From positions 3,566,501-3,630,500 of the forward strand of contig NC_018485.1 of NCBI RefSeq assembly GCF_000304315.1: 64,000 nt of DNA, read 5' to 3'. This document shows positions 45,505 through 54,581 of this stretch, one piece after another (positions within the stretch are counted from its first letter, which is position 1; every line of letters begins with the position of its first letter). The notes beneath the pieces are model-generated. The model searched no databases. It saw nothing but the letters and a program-made list of their open reading frames with translations, and had not been told where the DNA came from. The translations under genes were made by a program, and so were the position numbers. Source of the stretch: Methylocystis sp. SC2 (GTDB lineage Bacteria; Pseudomonadota; Alphaproteobacteria; Rhizobiales; Beijerinckiaceae).

Positions 45505-46047
45505 TCAGAGGCGATAGCGGACCTGGTCGGTCCAGAAGCGCTCCAGCCGTGACAGCGACGTATTGAGGGTGCGAAACTCGTCGCAGGAGACGCCGCCGAT
45601 CTGCTCGACCGTCAGCGCGTGCTTCTCATAAAGCTGCGCAACGATATCGTGAATTTGCTTGCCCTTCGGGGTCAGGCTGATGCGCACTGAACGGCGATCG
45701 AGGCGCGAGCGGGCGTGATGCATATAGCCCATCTCGACGAGCTTCTTGACGTTGTATGAAACATTGGAGCCGAGATAATAGCCGCGCGTGCGCAGTTCGC
45801 TCGCGGTCAACTCCTTGTCGCCGATGTTGTAAAGCAGCAGCGCCTGCACGGAATTGACGTCGCCAAGATCCCGGCGGTCGAATTCGTCCTTGATGACGTC
45901 GAGCAGACGGCGGTGAAGGCGTTCGACGAGCGTAAGCGCTTCGAGATAAACCGGTCGGATATCGCTGGCGCGATCCTCGCGAGCCTGCGGGGCGGTCTTC
46001 ATCATGGCGCTCATCGTCTTCTCCATCACAGCGGATGCGTCGGGCAT
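45505..46047 (-). CDS. MarR family winged-helix regulator
   Basis: About 180 residues if started at the ATG at 46047 (MPDASAVMEKTMSAMM); a TTG at 46074 in frame is possible and no start has a strong Shine-Dalgarno. The helix-turn-helix is in LTASELRTRGYYLGSNVSYNVKKLVEMGYM and the wing in RSRLDRRSVRISLTPKG, both family hallmarks. It resembles the alphaproteobacterial LdtR type that controls cell-wall L,D-transpeptidase genes. This naming is by likeness, not alignment. It has its own terminator. Confidence 0.85.
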   Translation of the reverse strand: MPDASAVMEKTMSAMMKTAPQAREDRASDIRPVYLEALTLVERLHRRLLDVIKDEFDRRDLGDVNSVQALLLYNIGDKELTASELRTRGYYLGSNVSYNVKKLVEMGYMHHARSRLDRRSVRISLTPKGKQIHDIVAQLYEKHALTVEQIGGVSCDEFRTLNTSLSRLERFWTDQVRYRL

Positions 46048-46212
46048 CTCTTGATCGGCCTTCGATGAAACCAAATTAGATCGACGCAGATGAAAGGCGG
46101 TTTAAACAACAGCCTGAATCCCGCGTTTACCGCGATAGGGCTGTTTGCGGTGAATGATGGATGAACTTAAAGGTTCGATTTACGCTAATGATTGCTCCAA
46201 CAACCTTGCGGA

Positions 46213-46719
46213 TCAGGAATCTTTTGGCGTTTTCCTGTCAAATCTGCGGCGACGGCGGCGTTCGCGCATGCGCTGCGCCTCAACGTCGCGTCCGGCCTCG
46301 AAGGTCAGCCCGAAATACATGGCGATCAGCACGGCGTTGACGCCGATCAGCCAATAGCCGCCGGTGAAGAATCCCGGCATGCTGAGCGTCAGAAAGATCT
46401 GCGCGCTGGCGACGAGCAGCCACAACACGCCGCCCCAGGGCGTCGCCAGCCACAGGCCGACGCCGGCGATGAGATCGAGCACGGCGAAGAAAATAACGGC
46501 GGAGGCTGCGCTCTGCGGCATGGTTTCAAAGATCGAGCGTTCCGCGGCGAGAATGATCCGCCACTGCATCAAGCCTTGCACGAGCCAAAACAATGCGACG
46601 ATGCGCATGAAGCGCGAGAGCAGCACGCCCCATTTCGCGGCGTCGCCGCCGTTCGGTTCGCCGACCCGAATTGCGCGGTAGGGATCGTCGCCGTCGTCGT
46701 AGATCGTTGGACCGTCCAT
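46213..46719 (-). CDS. Small four-helix membrane protein (DUF6163-like)
   Basis: A 168-residue protein starting MDGPTIYDDGDDPYRAIRVG. A hydrophilic start is followed by about four hydrophobic helices (FMRIVALFWLVQGLMQW, SAASAVIFFAVLDLIAG, GGVLWLLVASAQIFLTL, LIGVNAVLIAMYFGLTF) and a very basic end. The layout matches small conserved Rhizobiales membrane proteins often found next to the MarR/LdtR regulator; I recall this as DUF6163, without alignment. A longer frame to 46908 overlaps trpE. Role unknown. Confidence 0.7.
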   Translation of the reverse strand: MDGPTIYDDGDDPYRAIRVGEPNGGDAAKWGVLLSRFMRIVALFWLVQGLMQWRIILAAERSIFETMPQSAASAVIFFAVLDLIAGVGLWLATPWGGVLWLLVASAQIFLTLSMPGFFTGGYWLIGVNAVLIAMYFGLTFEAGRDVEAQRMRERRRRRRFDRKTPKDS

Positions 46720-46768
46720 CAGATGCGACGCCGCCTGTTTCGCCGTCCCTGCGCTTTGGCGGAAATGG

Positions 46769-48298
46769 CTACTGCCCCCGCCGCGCGCGCGTTGCGAAGC
46801 GAACCGCTTCCTCGGCGGCGCGGAAAAGCGCCTTCGCCTTGTTGACGCATTCGCGGTGCTCATAGTCCGGTTCGCTGTCGTAGACGACGCCGGCGCCTGC
46901 CTGCACATGCATCTTGCCGTCCTTCACGATCGCCGTGCGCAGCACGATGCAGGTGTCCATTTGGCCGCCGGCGCCGAAATAGCCGATGCAGCCGCCATAG
47001 ATGCCGCGCTTGTCGGTTTCAAGTTCGTCGATGATCTCCATGGCGCGCACTTTCGGCGCGCCGGAGACGGTGCCGGCAGGAAACCCCGCGGCGAGCGCGT
47101 CGATGCAATCGTGGCGCGCATCAAGCTCGCCTTCGACATTGGAGACGATGTGCATCACATGGCTGTAGCGCTCGATCGTGAAACTGTCGGTGACGCGCAC
47201 CGTGCCGGTCCTCGCGACGCGGCCGACGTCGTTGCGGCCGAGGTCGAGCAGCATCAGATGTTCGGCGCGCTCCTTTTCATCGGCGAGGAGATCCGCCGCC
47301 AGACGCTCGTCCTCCGCCTTCACCTCGCTGCGCCAGCGCGTGCCGGCGATCGGGCGAATCGTCACCTTGGCGTCGGCGACGCGCACGAGGATCTCGGGAC
47401 TCGAACAGACGATCTGGAATTCGCCGAAATCGAGAAAGCATAAAAAGGGCGCCGGGTTCACGCGGCGCAATGCACGATAGAGCGCAAAGGCCGGCAAAGC
47501 GAAAGGCGCGGTGAACCGCTGCGACAGCACGACCTGAAAGATGTCGCCGGCGCGAATATATTCCTTGGCGCGCTCGACCATTTCGAGAAAACGCGCTTGC
47601 GGCGTATTCGAAACCGGCTCCTGAGCGAGGAGCTGCACATCTACCCCGCCGTCGCGGTGCTCCAGCGGCGCCTCCAGCGTCGCGACGACCTTGTCGAGGC
47701 GCGCGAGCGCCGCTTCATACGCCGCTTTCGCCGCAACGCCGGCCTTTGGCCGAGCGGGCGTGACAATGGAGATTTCGTCGCGCACCGTATCGAAGACGAT
47801 CATGACCGTCGGACGCACGAAAAGCGCGTCAGGCGCGCCGATCCTGTCCTCCTTGGCCGGCGCGAGGCGCTCCATCTGGCGCACCATGTCATAGCCGAGA
47901 TAGCCGAAGACTCCCGCCGCCATCGGCGGCAGCCGCACGGCCTGTGGCACGGCGGACTCGGCGATGAGCTGACGCAGGGCGACGAGCGGCGCCGCCTCGC
48001 AGGGCGTAAAGACGCTCGAGTCGTCGAGCGCGGCGCGGTTGATGTCCGCTCGATCGCCGATGACGCGAAAAATCACGTCCGGGTCGAGGCCGATCATCGA
48101 GTAGCGGCCGCGAGCGGCGCCGCCTTCGACGGATTCGAGCAGAAAGGCGGCGCCGCGCCGATCGCGCGTGAGCTTGAGATAGGCGGAGACCGGCGTTTCG
48201 AGATCGGCGATCAACCGGGTCACGACCAGCTGCGGCCGATCGGCGTCGTATTCGGCGCCGAAGGCGTCGACGTCGGGCTCGAACAGCGCGCCGCTCAC
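46769..48298 (-). CDS. trpE: Anthranilate synthase component I
   Basis: A 509-residue chorismate-using enzyme that, with TrpG, makes anthranilate. The N-terminal LLESVEGG segment is the tryptophan-feedback region; the C-terminal catalytic parts include PIAGTRWR, DLGRNDVGRVAR, FPAGTVSGAPKVRAMEII and QAGAGVVYDSEPDYEHRECVNKA. Its start overlaps the ppiD stop (48295-48298), so it is coupled to ppiD, as in many alphaproteobacteria. Confidence 0.96.
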   Translation of the reverse strand: MSGALFEPDVDAFGAEYDADRPQLVVTRLIADLETPVSAYLKLTRDRRGAAFLLESVEGGAARGRYSMIGLDPDVIFRVIGDRADINRAALDDSSVFTPCEAAPLVALRQLIAESAVPQAVRLPPMAAGVFGYLGYDMVRQMERLAPAKEDRIGAPDALFVRPTVMIVFDTVRDEISIVTPARPKAGVAAKAAYEAALARLDKVVATLEAPLEHRDGGVDVQLLAQEPVSNTPQARFLEMVERAKEYIRAGDIFQVVLSQRFTAPFALPAFALYRALRRVNPAPFLCFLDFGEFQIVCSSPEILVRVADAKVTIRPIAGTRWRSEVKAEDERLAADLLADEKERAEHLMLLDLGRNDVGRVARTGTVRVTDSFTIERYSHVMHIVSNVEGELDARHDCIDALAAGFPAGTVSGAPKVRAMEIIDELETDKRGIYGGCIGYFGAGGQMDTCIVLRTAIVKDGKMHVQAGAGVVYDSEPDYEHRECVNKAKALFRAAEEAVRFATRARRGQ

Positions 48299-50202
48299 TT
48301 GTCGCGTTCCGCTCCGCTCGCGGCTTCCAAGGCCTTCTGGTTGATATCGACGCCGAGCGCCTTCTCGAGGCCGCCGACATATTGCTCCAGCAGGTCGTTC
48401 TGAAATGCAGGCTTCAGTTGCTCGGCGATCGTCTTCGCTTCGATCGAGTTCGGGTCGAATACGGGAGTCGTCGAGTCGCGGACGAAAAACACCAGCCGGC
48501 CATTGTCGACGACGACGGAGCCGGCGTTGCGCGGCGCCACATCGAAGAATCGGACGATGACGTTGGTGTTGAAGTCGGGACGCGCCTCGCGCTTCACCTC
48601 ATTGGCGCGCTGGGTCTGAACGCCCAGCTCCTTGGCGATCTCTTCGATCGGCCGGCCCGCGTTCAGCTTGGCGACGATTTCGTCGGCCTTGGCGGCGAGC
48701 GCCTTTTGCGCCGCGTCGCTGCGCATGGCGTCGGCCACGGCCGGCTTCACCTCTTCGAACGTCTTCTGCCGGGCGGGTTCGATGCCGTTAACCTCGTACC
48801 AGACATAGCCGCCGTCACGCGTCGCGACGGTGTCGTTGTCGACGCCGATATCCGATGCGAAGGCCGCTTTCACGAGGTCCGGACCGGCAGGAAGGCCGGC
48901 GATCGGCTTGCCGCTGCGGTCATTGCCCGCATCGTCGACGCCGTCATAGACCTGCGTCTCCAGCCCCACGGCCTTTGCCGATTCGGCGAGCGTCTTGCCG
49001 GCGGCGCGTTGATCCTCGATGGCCTCATGGAGCCGGCGCACTTCAGGCATGGCGCTCTGCGCGGCGATTTCCGCGCGCAGTTCCGGCTCGGCCTGCTCGA
49101 AAGTCTTGTTGTAGACCGCCGGGGTGATGCTCTTCACCTGGGACACGACGGCGCCGAAGGCGGTGTGAACCGGCTCGGTCAGCCCCGGCCCGGCGAGCGC
49201 GAATACGGCCGCGCCGACCTTGGGATCGCCGAAGTCGCGCTGCTCGACAAGGCCGAGGTTGACGTCTTTGGGATTAAGTTTGAGCTCGGCCGCCATTGCG
49301 TCGATGTCCGCGCCGGCTTTGAGCTTGGCGAGCGCGGCTTCGGCTTCCGTGTCGGTCTTGAACACGATCTGCCGCACGTCACGCTTTTCCGGGGTTCCGT
49401 AGCGTTTCGATTTGACCTCGTCGTAAAGCTTGCGCACCTGCTCGGCAGGCGCGCTCTCCGGCTTCCCGACCGTAGAAGGGCTGACGACCAGCGCCGTCAG
49501 CTTGCGGTATTCCTTGGCGCGGAAGGTCTGCTCGCGTTCGTCGAAGTATTTTTTCAGTTCTTCGTCGGATGGCGTCGCCGCGGCGCCGACCAGCGACGGC
49601 GGCAGAATGACGTAGTCGATCGTCCGCGATTCATTGCGGAAACGATAAATCGCTTCGACCATCAACTTGGGCGGCTCGACTCCGGCGACGGCGATGTCGG
49701 TGATCATCTTGCGCAGGTAAGCGTTCTTCTGATCCGCGACGAAGCCGCGCTCGGTGTAGCCGGAGTCATTGGCGATCTGCTTGAACCGCGCGGCGTCGAA
49801 TTTGCCGTCGGGGCCTTGAAACACCTTTTCAGACGCGAGCAGTCGCTGGGTGGTCTCGTCGCTCGCGGCCAATCCGAGCTGCCGCGCCTTTTGGTCGAGC
49901 GCGACCTCGGTGATCAGGCGCTCCAGGATCTGCAGATCCAGTCCTGACTGATGGGCTTCCTCATTGGTGATCGCGCGCCGCATCCGCTGCTGAATGCGGC
50001 GGAGCTCGTTTTGATAGGCGCTGCGATAGGTCTCGACCGTGACTTCGCCGCTGCCGACGCGGGCGAGCCGCTGGGCCGTCATGCCGCGAAACACGTCGCC
50101 AACGCCCCAGATCGAAAAACTGATGACGATGACGCCCATGACCAGCGCCATGATGGAGCGGCCGATCCAGTTCTGCGAGGCGACGCGCAGGCCTTCTAGC
50201 AT
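48295..50202 (-). CDS. ppiD: SurA/PpiD-type peptidyl-prolyl isomerase (periplasmic folding factor)
   Basis: A 635-residue protein with a single N-terminal membrane anchor (IMALVMGVIVISFSIWGVG, about residues 17-35) and a large periplasmic part. It has the SurA-N chaperone region (LERLITEVALDQKARQLGL, TQRLLASEKVFQGPDGKFD) and a parvulin-like central segment (YGTPEKRDVRQIVFKTD...DINLKP-type). It helps fold outer-membrane or secreted proteins. The C-terminal domain matches PpiD. Gene order ppiD-trpE is conserved in the order. Confidence 0.9.
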   Translation of the reverse strand: MLEGLRVASQNWIGRSIMALVMGVIVISFSIWGVGDVFRGMTAQRLARVGSGEVTVETYRSAYQNELRRIQQRMRRAITNEEAHQSGLDLQILERLITEVALDQKARQLGLAASDETTQRLLASEKVFQGPDGKFDAARFKQIANDSGYTERGFVADQKNAYLRKMITDIAVAGVEPPKLMVEAIYRFRNESRTIDYVILPPSLVGAAATPSDEELKKYFDEREQTFRAKEYRKLTALVVSPSTVGKPESAPAEQVRKLYDEVKSKRYGTPEKRDVRQIVFKTDTEAEAALAKLKAGADIDAMAAELKLNPKDVNLGLVEQRDFGDPKVGAAVFALAGPGLTEPVHTAFGAVVSQVKSITPAVYNKTFEQAEPELRAEIAAQSAMPEVRRLHEAIEDQRAAGKTLAESAKAVGLETQVYDGVDDAGNDRSGKPIAGLPAGPDLVKAAFASDIGVDNDTVATRDGGYVWYEVNGIEPARQKTFEEVKPAVADAMRSDAAQKALAAKADEIVAKLNAGRPIEEIAKELGVQTQRANEVKREARPDFNTNVIVRFFDVAPRNAGSVVVDNGRLVFFVRDSTTPVFDPNSIEAKTIAEQLKPAFQNDLLEQYVGGLEKALGVDINQKALEAASGAERDK

Positions 50203-50409
50203 GGGTATTGCTTCCTTGGGTGCGTTGGATCCGGCTTCGGCGGCGGACTATAGGGAGGGGGCGGGCGCGTGGCAATGCGCTCCGCACAGAACCCCGACGC
50301 CCCGAAATGCGCTATTGCCCCGTGTTTCGAATGCTTGCAGTCTCCCCGGACCAGAAATCGCGCCTGAGCAGTTCCAATACGGAACGCGCGCCGAAAACCG
50401 GAGCCGATA

Positions 50410-51417
50410 ATGGATGAAACCGTCAACGCGGCCGCTGAAAAGGGCGTGAAGGCCCCAGCTCGCAACGTCGAGGCTGAGCCCGGAGACGTTCAAGCGGCCG
50501 AGCGCGCGACGCACGCCCATGCGCCGCATCAGGACGTGCGCCGCCTGCGGACGGACGCCGAGGCGGTCCGGAAGGCGTTTGAGTCAGGAGAATTTCCCTA
50601 CAAAACCCGCCTGAGCGAGAAGGTCTACCTGCGGCATATGGAGCTCCTGCAGGTGGAGCTCCTCAAAGCGCAAAATTGGGTGAAGGAGACCGGTCAGCGC
50701 ATCGTCTTGCTGTTCGAGGGGCGCGACGCCGCCGGCAAGGGCGGCACCATCAAGCGCTTTATGGAGCATCTCAATCCGCGCGGGGCGCGGGTCGTCGCCT
50801 TGGAAAAGCCGTCCGAGCGCGAGCGCAGCCAGTGGTATTTCCAGCGCTACATCCAGCACCTGCCGGCGGCCGGCGAGATCGTGTTCTTCGACCGCTCCTG
50901 GTACAATCGCGCCGGCGTCGAGCGGGTGATGAATTTCTGCACCCCGAACGAATATCTCGACTTCATGCGCCAATGCCCCGATCTTGAACGCATGTTCGTC
51001 AATTCCGGCGTCCGCCTCTTCAAATATTGGTTCTCGGTGACGCGCGAGGAGCAGCAGCGCCGCTTCCGCTCGCGCATGAACGATCCCTTGAAGCAGTGGA
51101 AACTCTCGCCGATCGATCGCGCGTCGATGGACAAATGGGACGATTACACCGAGGCGAAGGAGGCGATGTTCTTCTTCTCCGACACGGCCGATGCGCCGTG
51201 GATCGTCATCAAATCGGACGACAAAAAGCGCGCGCGGCTTAATTGCATGCAGCACTTTTTATCGTGTCTCGATTATCCGAATAAAGATCATAGCGTCGTC
51301 CACGGACCCGATCCGCTTATCGTCGGCGCCAGCGCACATGTCATCGGCCGCGACGAGCACATTCTGGGCAAGTCGCTTGCGATGGATATCGAGAAGAAGC
51401 GCAAGCGTTCCCGCTAG
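50410..51417 (+). CDS. ppk2: Polyphosphate kinase 2
   Basis: A 335-residue PPK2 enzyme that makes ADP/GTP or ATP from polyphosphate. Walker A EGRDAAGKGGT spans about residues 103-113, and Walker B is FFDRSWYNRAGVE. The lid region RSRMNDPLKQWKLSPID is present. The first 55 residues, rich in Ala/Glu, precede the domain. It is single-domain (class I type). It is divergent from ppiD and converges with the stress-protein gene, overlapping it by 4 bases. Confidence 0.95.
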   Translation: MDETVNAAAEKGVKAPARNVEAEPGDVQAAERATHAHAPHQDVRRLRTDAEAVRKAFESGEFPYKTRLSEKVYLRHMELLQVELLKAQNWVKETGQRIVLLFEGRDAAGKGGTIKRFMEHLNPRGARVVALEKPSERERSQWYFQRYIQHLPAAGEIVFFDRSWYNRAGVERVMNFCTPNEYLDFMRQCPDLERMFVNSGVRLFKYWFSVTREEQQRRFRSRMNDPLKQWKLSPIDRASMDKWDDYTEAKEAMFFFSDTADAPWIVIKSDDKKRARLNCMQHFLSCLDYPNKDHSVVHGPDPLIVGASAHVIGRDEHILGKSLAMDIEKKRKRSR

Positions 51418-51974
51418 GGCTTTACCGTATGGGCGTGGACATCGCGCCCGGAATGGCGCGCCAAGATCTCCTTCGCCTTACGTTCGCGCTCGGCGTCCCA
51501 GGTCCGCACCCAAAGGAGCAGTCCGCCATGGCGAAGTTGTTCTTCGAGATGTTTCGCGTGATGTTCGCCGATCAGCCTGGCCAACGCCGCGCCGAGCACG
51601 CCGGCGCTTCCTCCCGCCAGCAGCGCGCCTGTGATCACCGTGGCCAGGGCGCCGCCTGACGCGAATATGGCGCTGATCGCCGCGCCGGCGCCGACATACA
51701 CCAGCCCGCCGATCACGCCGCCTTCCGCATCGCCGATCGATTCCACCGAGACGTAATGCGTCCGCGGCGCGGCCTCCTCGTCTTCAAGCTCGGTGACCTT
51801 CTTGTATTTATGACCGAGCTTCTCATCGACGGCCCTCTCGCTTGCGAGCAGACTGATCTCAGCGCGATCGAACCCCGACGACATCAGATCGTCGATGGCC
51901 TCTTGGAGCGCGTCAGCGTCGTTGAAGACGCCAACGACCTCACGCGTCTGACTCCGTTCGTCTTCGATCGTCAT
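51414..51974 (-). CDS. YflT-type general stress domain protein with glycine-zipper membrane region
   Basis: A 186-residue protein. The N-terminal part (REVVGVFNDADALQEAIDDLMSSGFDRAEISLLAS) resembles the YflT/general stress protein 17M domain (PF11181). A Gly/Ala-rich helical pair (GGVIGGLVYVGAGAAISAIFASG, then LLAGGSAGVLGAALARLIG) looks like a glycine-zipper membrane hairpin. The end (LLLWVRTWDAERERKAKEILA) is soluble and resembles the hydrophilic second part of such stress proteins. The ATG at 51974 is used. Its 3' end overlaps ppk2 by 4 bases on the other strand. Confidence 0.78.
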   Translation of the reverse strand: MTIEDERSQTREVVGVFNDADALQEAIDDLMSSGFDRAEISLLASERAVDEKLGHKYKKVTELEDEEAAPRTHYVSVESIGDAEGGVIGGLVYVGAGAAISAIFASGGALATVITGALLAGGSAGVLGAALARLIGEHHAKHLEEQLRHGGLLLWVRTWDAERERKAKEILARHSGRDVHAHTVKP

Positions 51975-52020
51975 TGACGCGTCTCCTTGAAAGAAGGGTT
52001 GGCCGGCGAGCGCAAACCGC

Positions 52021-52052
52021 GCCGTATCTCTTGGATGCCGTATCTCTTGGAT
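52021..52052. repeat. Perfect 16-bp tandem duplication
   Basis: GCCGTATCTCTTGGAT occurs twice end to end (52021-52036 and 52037-52052) in the 250-base gap between the stress-protein gene and the ferritin-like gene. No third copy or inverted partner is seen. It may be a recent slippage duplication or a pair of protein-binding sites. Confidence 0.7.
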
Positions 52053-52223
52053 AAGGGGCCGGGCTCGCGGAACTTCAAGCGCGCGGCTGGCCGATTGCGG
52101 CGAGCGCCGCGTGGCGAATCGACGCTCCGCCACGCGGCCGTCGCTACTAGTTGTCGCGCCTTCTTGGTCTTGAAACTCATGGCCGCCATTTGAATTGCAG
52201 CCCACTAAGTTGGAGAAGACGGC

Positions 52224-52637
52224 ATGTCAGTCGACGAAAAGACGATCGGAGCGCTGCGCGAGGCGCTCGACGATGAGTACAAGGCTCGCGCAACCTATCA
52301 AAGCGTGATCGACCGATTTGGGCCGGTCAGACCCTTTGTGAATATCATCGAAGCCGAAGAGCGCCACGCCAACGCGCTTCTCCGTCTTTTTGAACGCTTC
52401 GGCATCGAGCCGCCGAAGGATAGATGGGCGGGTCTGGTCCCGGCGCCCTCGAGTCTCGCCGAAGCGTGCGAAGCGGGAGTCGAGGCGGAGATCGAGAACG
52501 CCGCGATGTATGCGCGGCTTTTGGCGCAAGTCAGCGACGCGCGAGTTCGCGACGTCTTAACGCGGCTTCAACAGGCTTCGCAACAGCGCCACCTCCCCGC
52601 GTTCCGACGCTGTGCGGAGCGTCGATGCGGCGTTTGA
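52224..52637 (+). CDS. Ferritin-like (DUF2202-type) diiron protein
   Basis: A 137-residue helical protein with ferritin-fold metal ligands: DDEYKARATYQSVIDRFG, then EAEERHANALLRLF (E-x-x-H) and a later EIENAAMYARLLAQ. It contains the four-helix pattern of rubrerythrin/DUF2202 proteins but ends shortly after, at RRCAERRCGV. It starts MSVDEKTIG after a GGAGAAG site. Its last 70 bases overlap, on the other strand, the C-terminus of the thiol-membrane protein. A role in peroxide or iron detoxification is likely but unproved. Confidence 0.78.
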   Translation: MSVDEKTIGALREALDDEYKARATYQSVIDRFGPVRPFVNIIEAEERHANALLRLFERFGIEPPKDRWAGLVPAPSSLAEACEAGVEAEIENAAMYARLLAQVSDARVRDVLTRLQQASQQRHLPAFRRCAERRCGV

Positions 52638-53782
52638 GCGCTCTCTTCCTTGCGTTGCTGTTGCACGGGGTCTTCGCCGCTATCGCCACGGCCCCGCTCG
52701 ATCATGCGGCTGATGGCGGCGTAGCGGGTATTGACAATCTTCTGCACGGCGAAGGCCGCCAAACCGAAGATGACGAGATCGTCCAGCATGAAAAAGGCGA
52801 CATAGAGCCCGATGTAGGCGTAGTGAAGAGCGATCGGCAGATCAGTTAACGCAAGCAAGTGCGTGTAGATCGCCGGCAATGCTGCAGAGCAGACGAATTC
52901 GATCGCATTCACCGCGAAGGCGAGCGCAATCACCATGACGAGGCTGGCGATCCCTACGGGCGCGGCGACGATCTTACGCCCCCATCGCATCGTGCGCTGG
53001 CGCTGCTCCAGGTCGCCCACGTCGCAGACGACCTCTCCGCGCGCCGCCGCGACGCTGATCAGATGGTCGAGCCCGAAACCGATGGCCGTCAGCGCGATGA
53101 GTTGCGTGAGCGGACGAATATATCCAATAAAAAGAAAAGTGTTCAGCCACACGGTCATGAACAGGAAGTACAGGACTCCTGAAGCGAGCACGAATGTGCC
53201 CACCAGCCACCAGATCTTTCGTCGATCCTGAATATTCACGATGAGAGATATCAGGTAGATCAGCACCCACATGGCGCACGGATTGAAGCCGTCCGACAAA
53301 CCCATGAGCGCTGTCAGCGCGAGAAGGGAATGATGCGTCGGATCGATTTCGCCGATGAGAGGAATGATGATTTTCGACTCGGCGGCGCGCCGCGCGACAG
53401 TTTCCTGGCCGGAAAGCAGCGCGAGAATGTCGCGCCCGGTCGTTTGCGCCGAGTCAAAGCCGATGACATAGCGCGACCCGCGCACGAAGAGGGGAACGGC
53501 TGGGTTTTCTATGCCGTAGTGCTTCACGACTCTACGAAAGAGCGCCTCGCTCGACGGCTTCGAAATGTCATGTAGCGCGTAAGCAATTTTGCGCCGCTGT
53601 TTGAGAAACTCGATGGCTTCATGGCAATGCGGACAGTCGGGGGAGAAAAAGACATGCAGCTGGCCGTCCTCGCGCCAGTCGATCTGCGCGGGCGGCGGGC
53701 TGGCCGGCGCCGCAAACTGCAGCCAAGCGAAAGCAAGTCCAAGAAGAACGACGAGCGCGATGCGAAATGGAGGGAGTTTCAA
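52568..53782 (-). CDS. Glutaredoxin-like domain fused to a CcdA/DsbD-type membrane domain
   Basis: A 404-residue protein. A signal/anchor helix (ALVVLLGLAFAWLQF) is followed by a thioredoxin-fold domain with CPHC (Cys50/Cys53; FFSPDCPHCHEAIEFL), a cis-Pro region (AVPLFVRG) and then about six hydrophobic helices. GLSDGFNPCAMWVLIYL is a CcdA-like Cys-Pro motif. The second conserved Cys of DsbD lies near EVVCDVG. It would move electrons from the cytoplasm to a periplasmic thiol. The last 70 bases overlap the ferritin-like gene. Confidence 0.83.
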   Translation of the reverse strand: MKLPPFRIALVVLLGLAFAWLQFAAPASPPPAQIDWREDGQLHVFFSPDCPHCHEAIEFLKQRRKIAYALHDISKPSSEALFRRVVKHYGIENPAVPLFVRGSRYVIGFDSAQTTGRDILALLSGQETVARRAAESKIIIPLIGEIDPTHHSLLALTALMGLSDGFNPCAMWVLIYLISLIVNIQDRRKIWWLVGTFVLASGVLYFLFMTVWLNTFLFIGYIRPLTQLIALTAIGFGLDHLISVAAARGEVVCDVGDLEQRQRTMRWGRKIVAAPVGIASLVMVIALAFAVNAIEFVCSAALPAIYTHLLALTDLPIALHYAYIGLYVAFFMLDDLVIFGLAAFAVQKIVNTRYAAISRMIERGRGDSGEDPVQQQRKEESAQTPHRRSAQRRNAGRWRCCEAC

Positions 53783-54140
53783 CCTTCGCTCCTTTGCAAA
53801 AGCGGGAAAGCAAATTTGGCGGCTCTCGAGACGGATCCGCCGTGTCCGTCAGGCGCCGAACGTGGCGCGCGCCGTGGATCTCGACATATCGCTGGGCTCA
53901 AGGCGCTAGGGCGCAACGCCGTCTCGCCAAGCGCAATCTACAAAAATTTTTAACCATAAAGTTAAGGCCCTGCTTGCACTACAGATATCGCTTGTTTAAA
54001 AAAGGAACGCTGAAGCTGGAAGAGGCGCGGTTATAGCCCTTCCCCTTCCAAATGGGCCCGAGACATGCGCTCGGTCGACTGAGCCCTGACAGCAGTGGGC
54101 GGCGCGGCCGCCCCTTACGAGCGCCCCAAAAGGAAATCCT
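53783..54140. other. Intergenic region upstream of a secreted protein gene
   Basis: About 360 bases between divergent genes. The middle (about 53940-54010) is notably A/T-rich for this genome (runs of A, T and a TTTAAAAAAGGA stretch), which fits a promoter for the gene at 54141. No open frame with recognisable content was seen; the plus-strand frames here start without a Shine-Dalgarno and have no known motif. Confidence 0.4.
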
Positions 54141-54578
54141 ATGCTGCGATCTCTTGGTCTTGCAGGAACGATGACGCTTGTACTTTTGACTGCGCCCGCG
54201 AATGCTTTCGATGTCATGGCCCCGGATTATGGCGGACGCGTGGAGCAATATGAAGCCAGGCTTGCGCGGGCGCGCGCTCGGGGCGAGCCGATCCGGATTG
54301 GCCCGACCGAATGCGATTCCTCATGCACGCTTTACCTGGCGAATCCTCAGTCCTGTGTCTCCGAAGGCGCGGTTTTCGGCTTCCATGCGCCCTGGTTTGG
54401 CGGGCCCGAGGGGGGCGTCGTCGATCCGCGCATGACCGCGGTCTTCGCCGCGCATTATAAGCCCCGGCTGCGCCAGGCCTTCATGGCGCATGTGCGACGC
54501 CACGGCAATCAAGCTCCGGCGCCCATGATGCGCATCACCGGCCGCCAGCTTGCGGCGTATGGCTATCGCCTCTGCTGA
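54141..54578 (+). CDS. Secreted protein of unknown function (ClpP/crotonase-like signature)
   Basis: A 145-residue protein with a Sec signal peptide (MLRSLGLAGTMTLVLLTAPANA) and a compact domain. TECDSSCTLYLANPQSCVSEGAVFGFHAP resembles a family of Rhizobiales secreted proteins distantly related to ClpP-like folds, with the conserved Ser and His in the S-S-C...GFHAP part. AAPA-type Cys pairs (Cys at 58 and 62) may form a disulphide. The start follows AAAAGGAAAT. The function is unknown. Confidence 0.7.
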   Translation: MLRSLGLAGTMTLVLLTAPANAFDVMAPDYGGRVEQYEARLARARARGEPIRIGPTECDSSCTLYLANPQSCVSEGAVFGFHAPWFGGPEGGVVDPRMTAVFAAHYKPRLRQAFMAHVRRHGNQAPAPMMRITGRQLAAYGYRLC

Positions 54579-54581
54579 TCT

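Noticed and set aside
48382..49947. 521-codon plus-strand frame
   Set aside because: Antisense to ppiD; no recognised domain.
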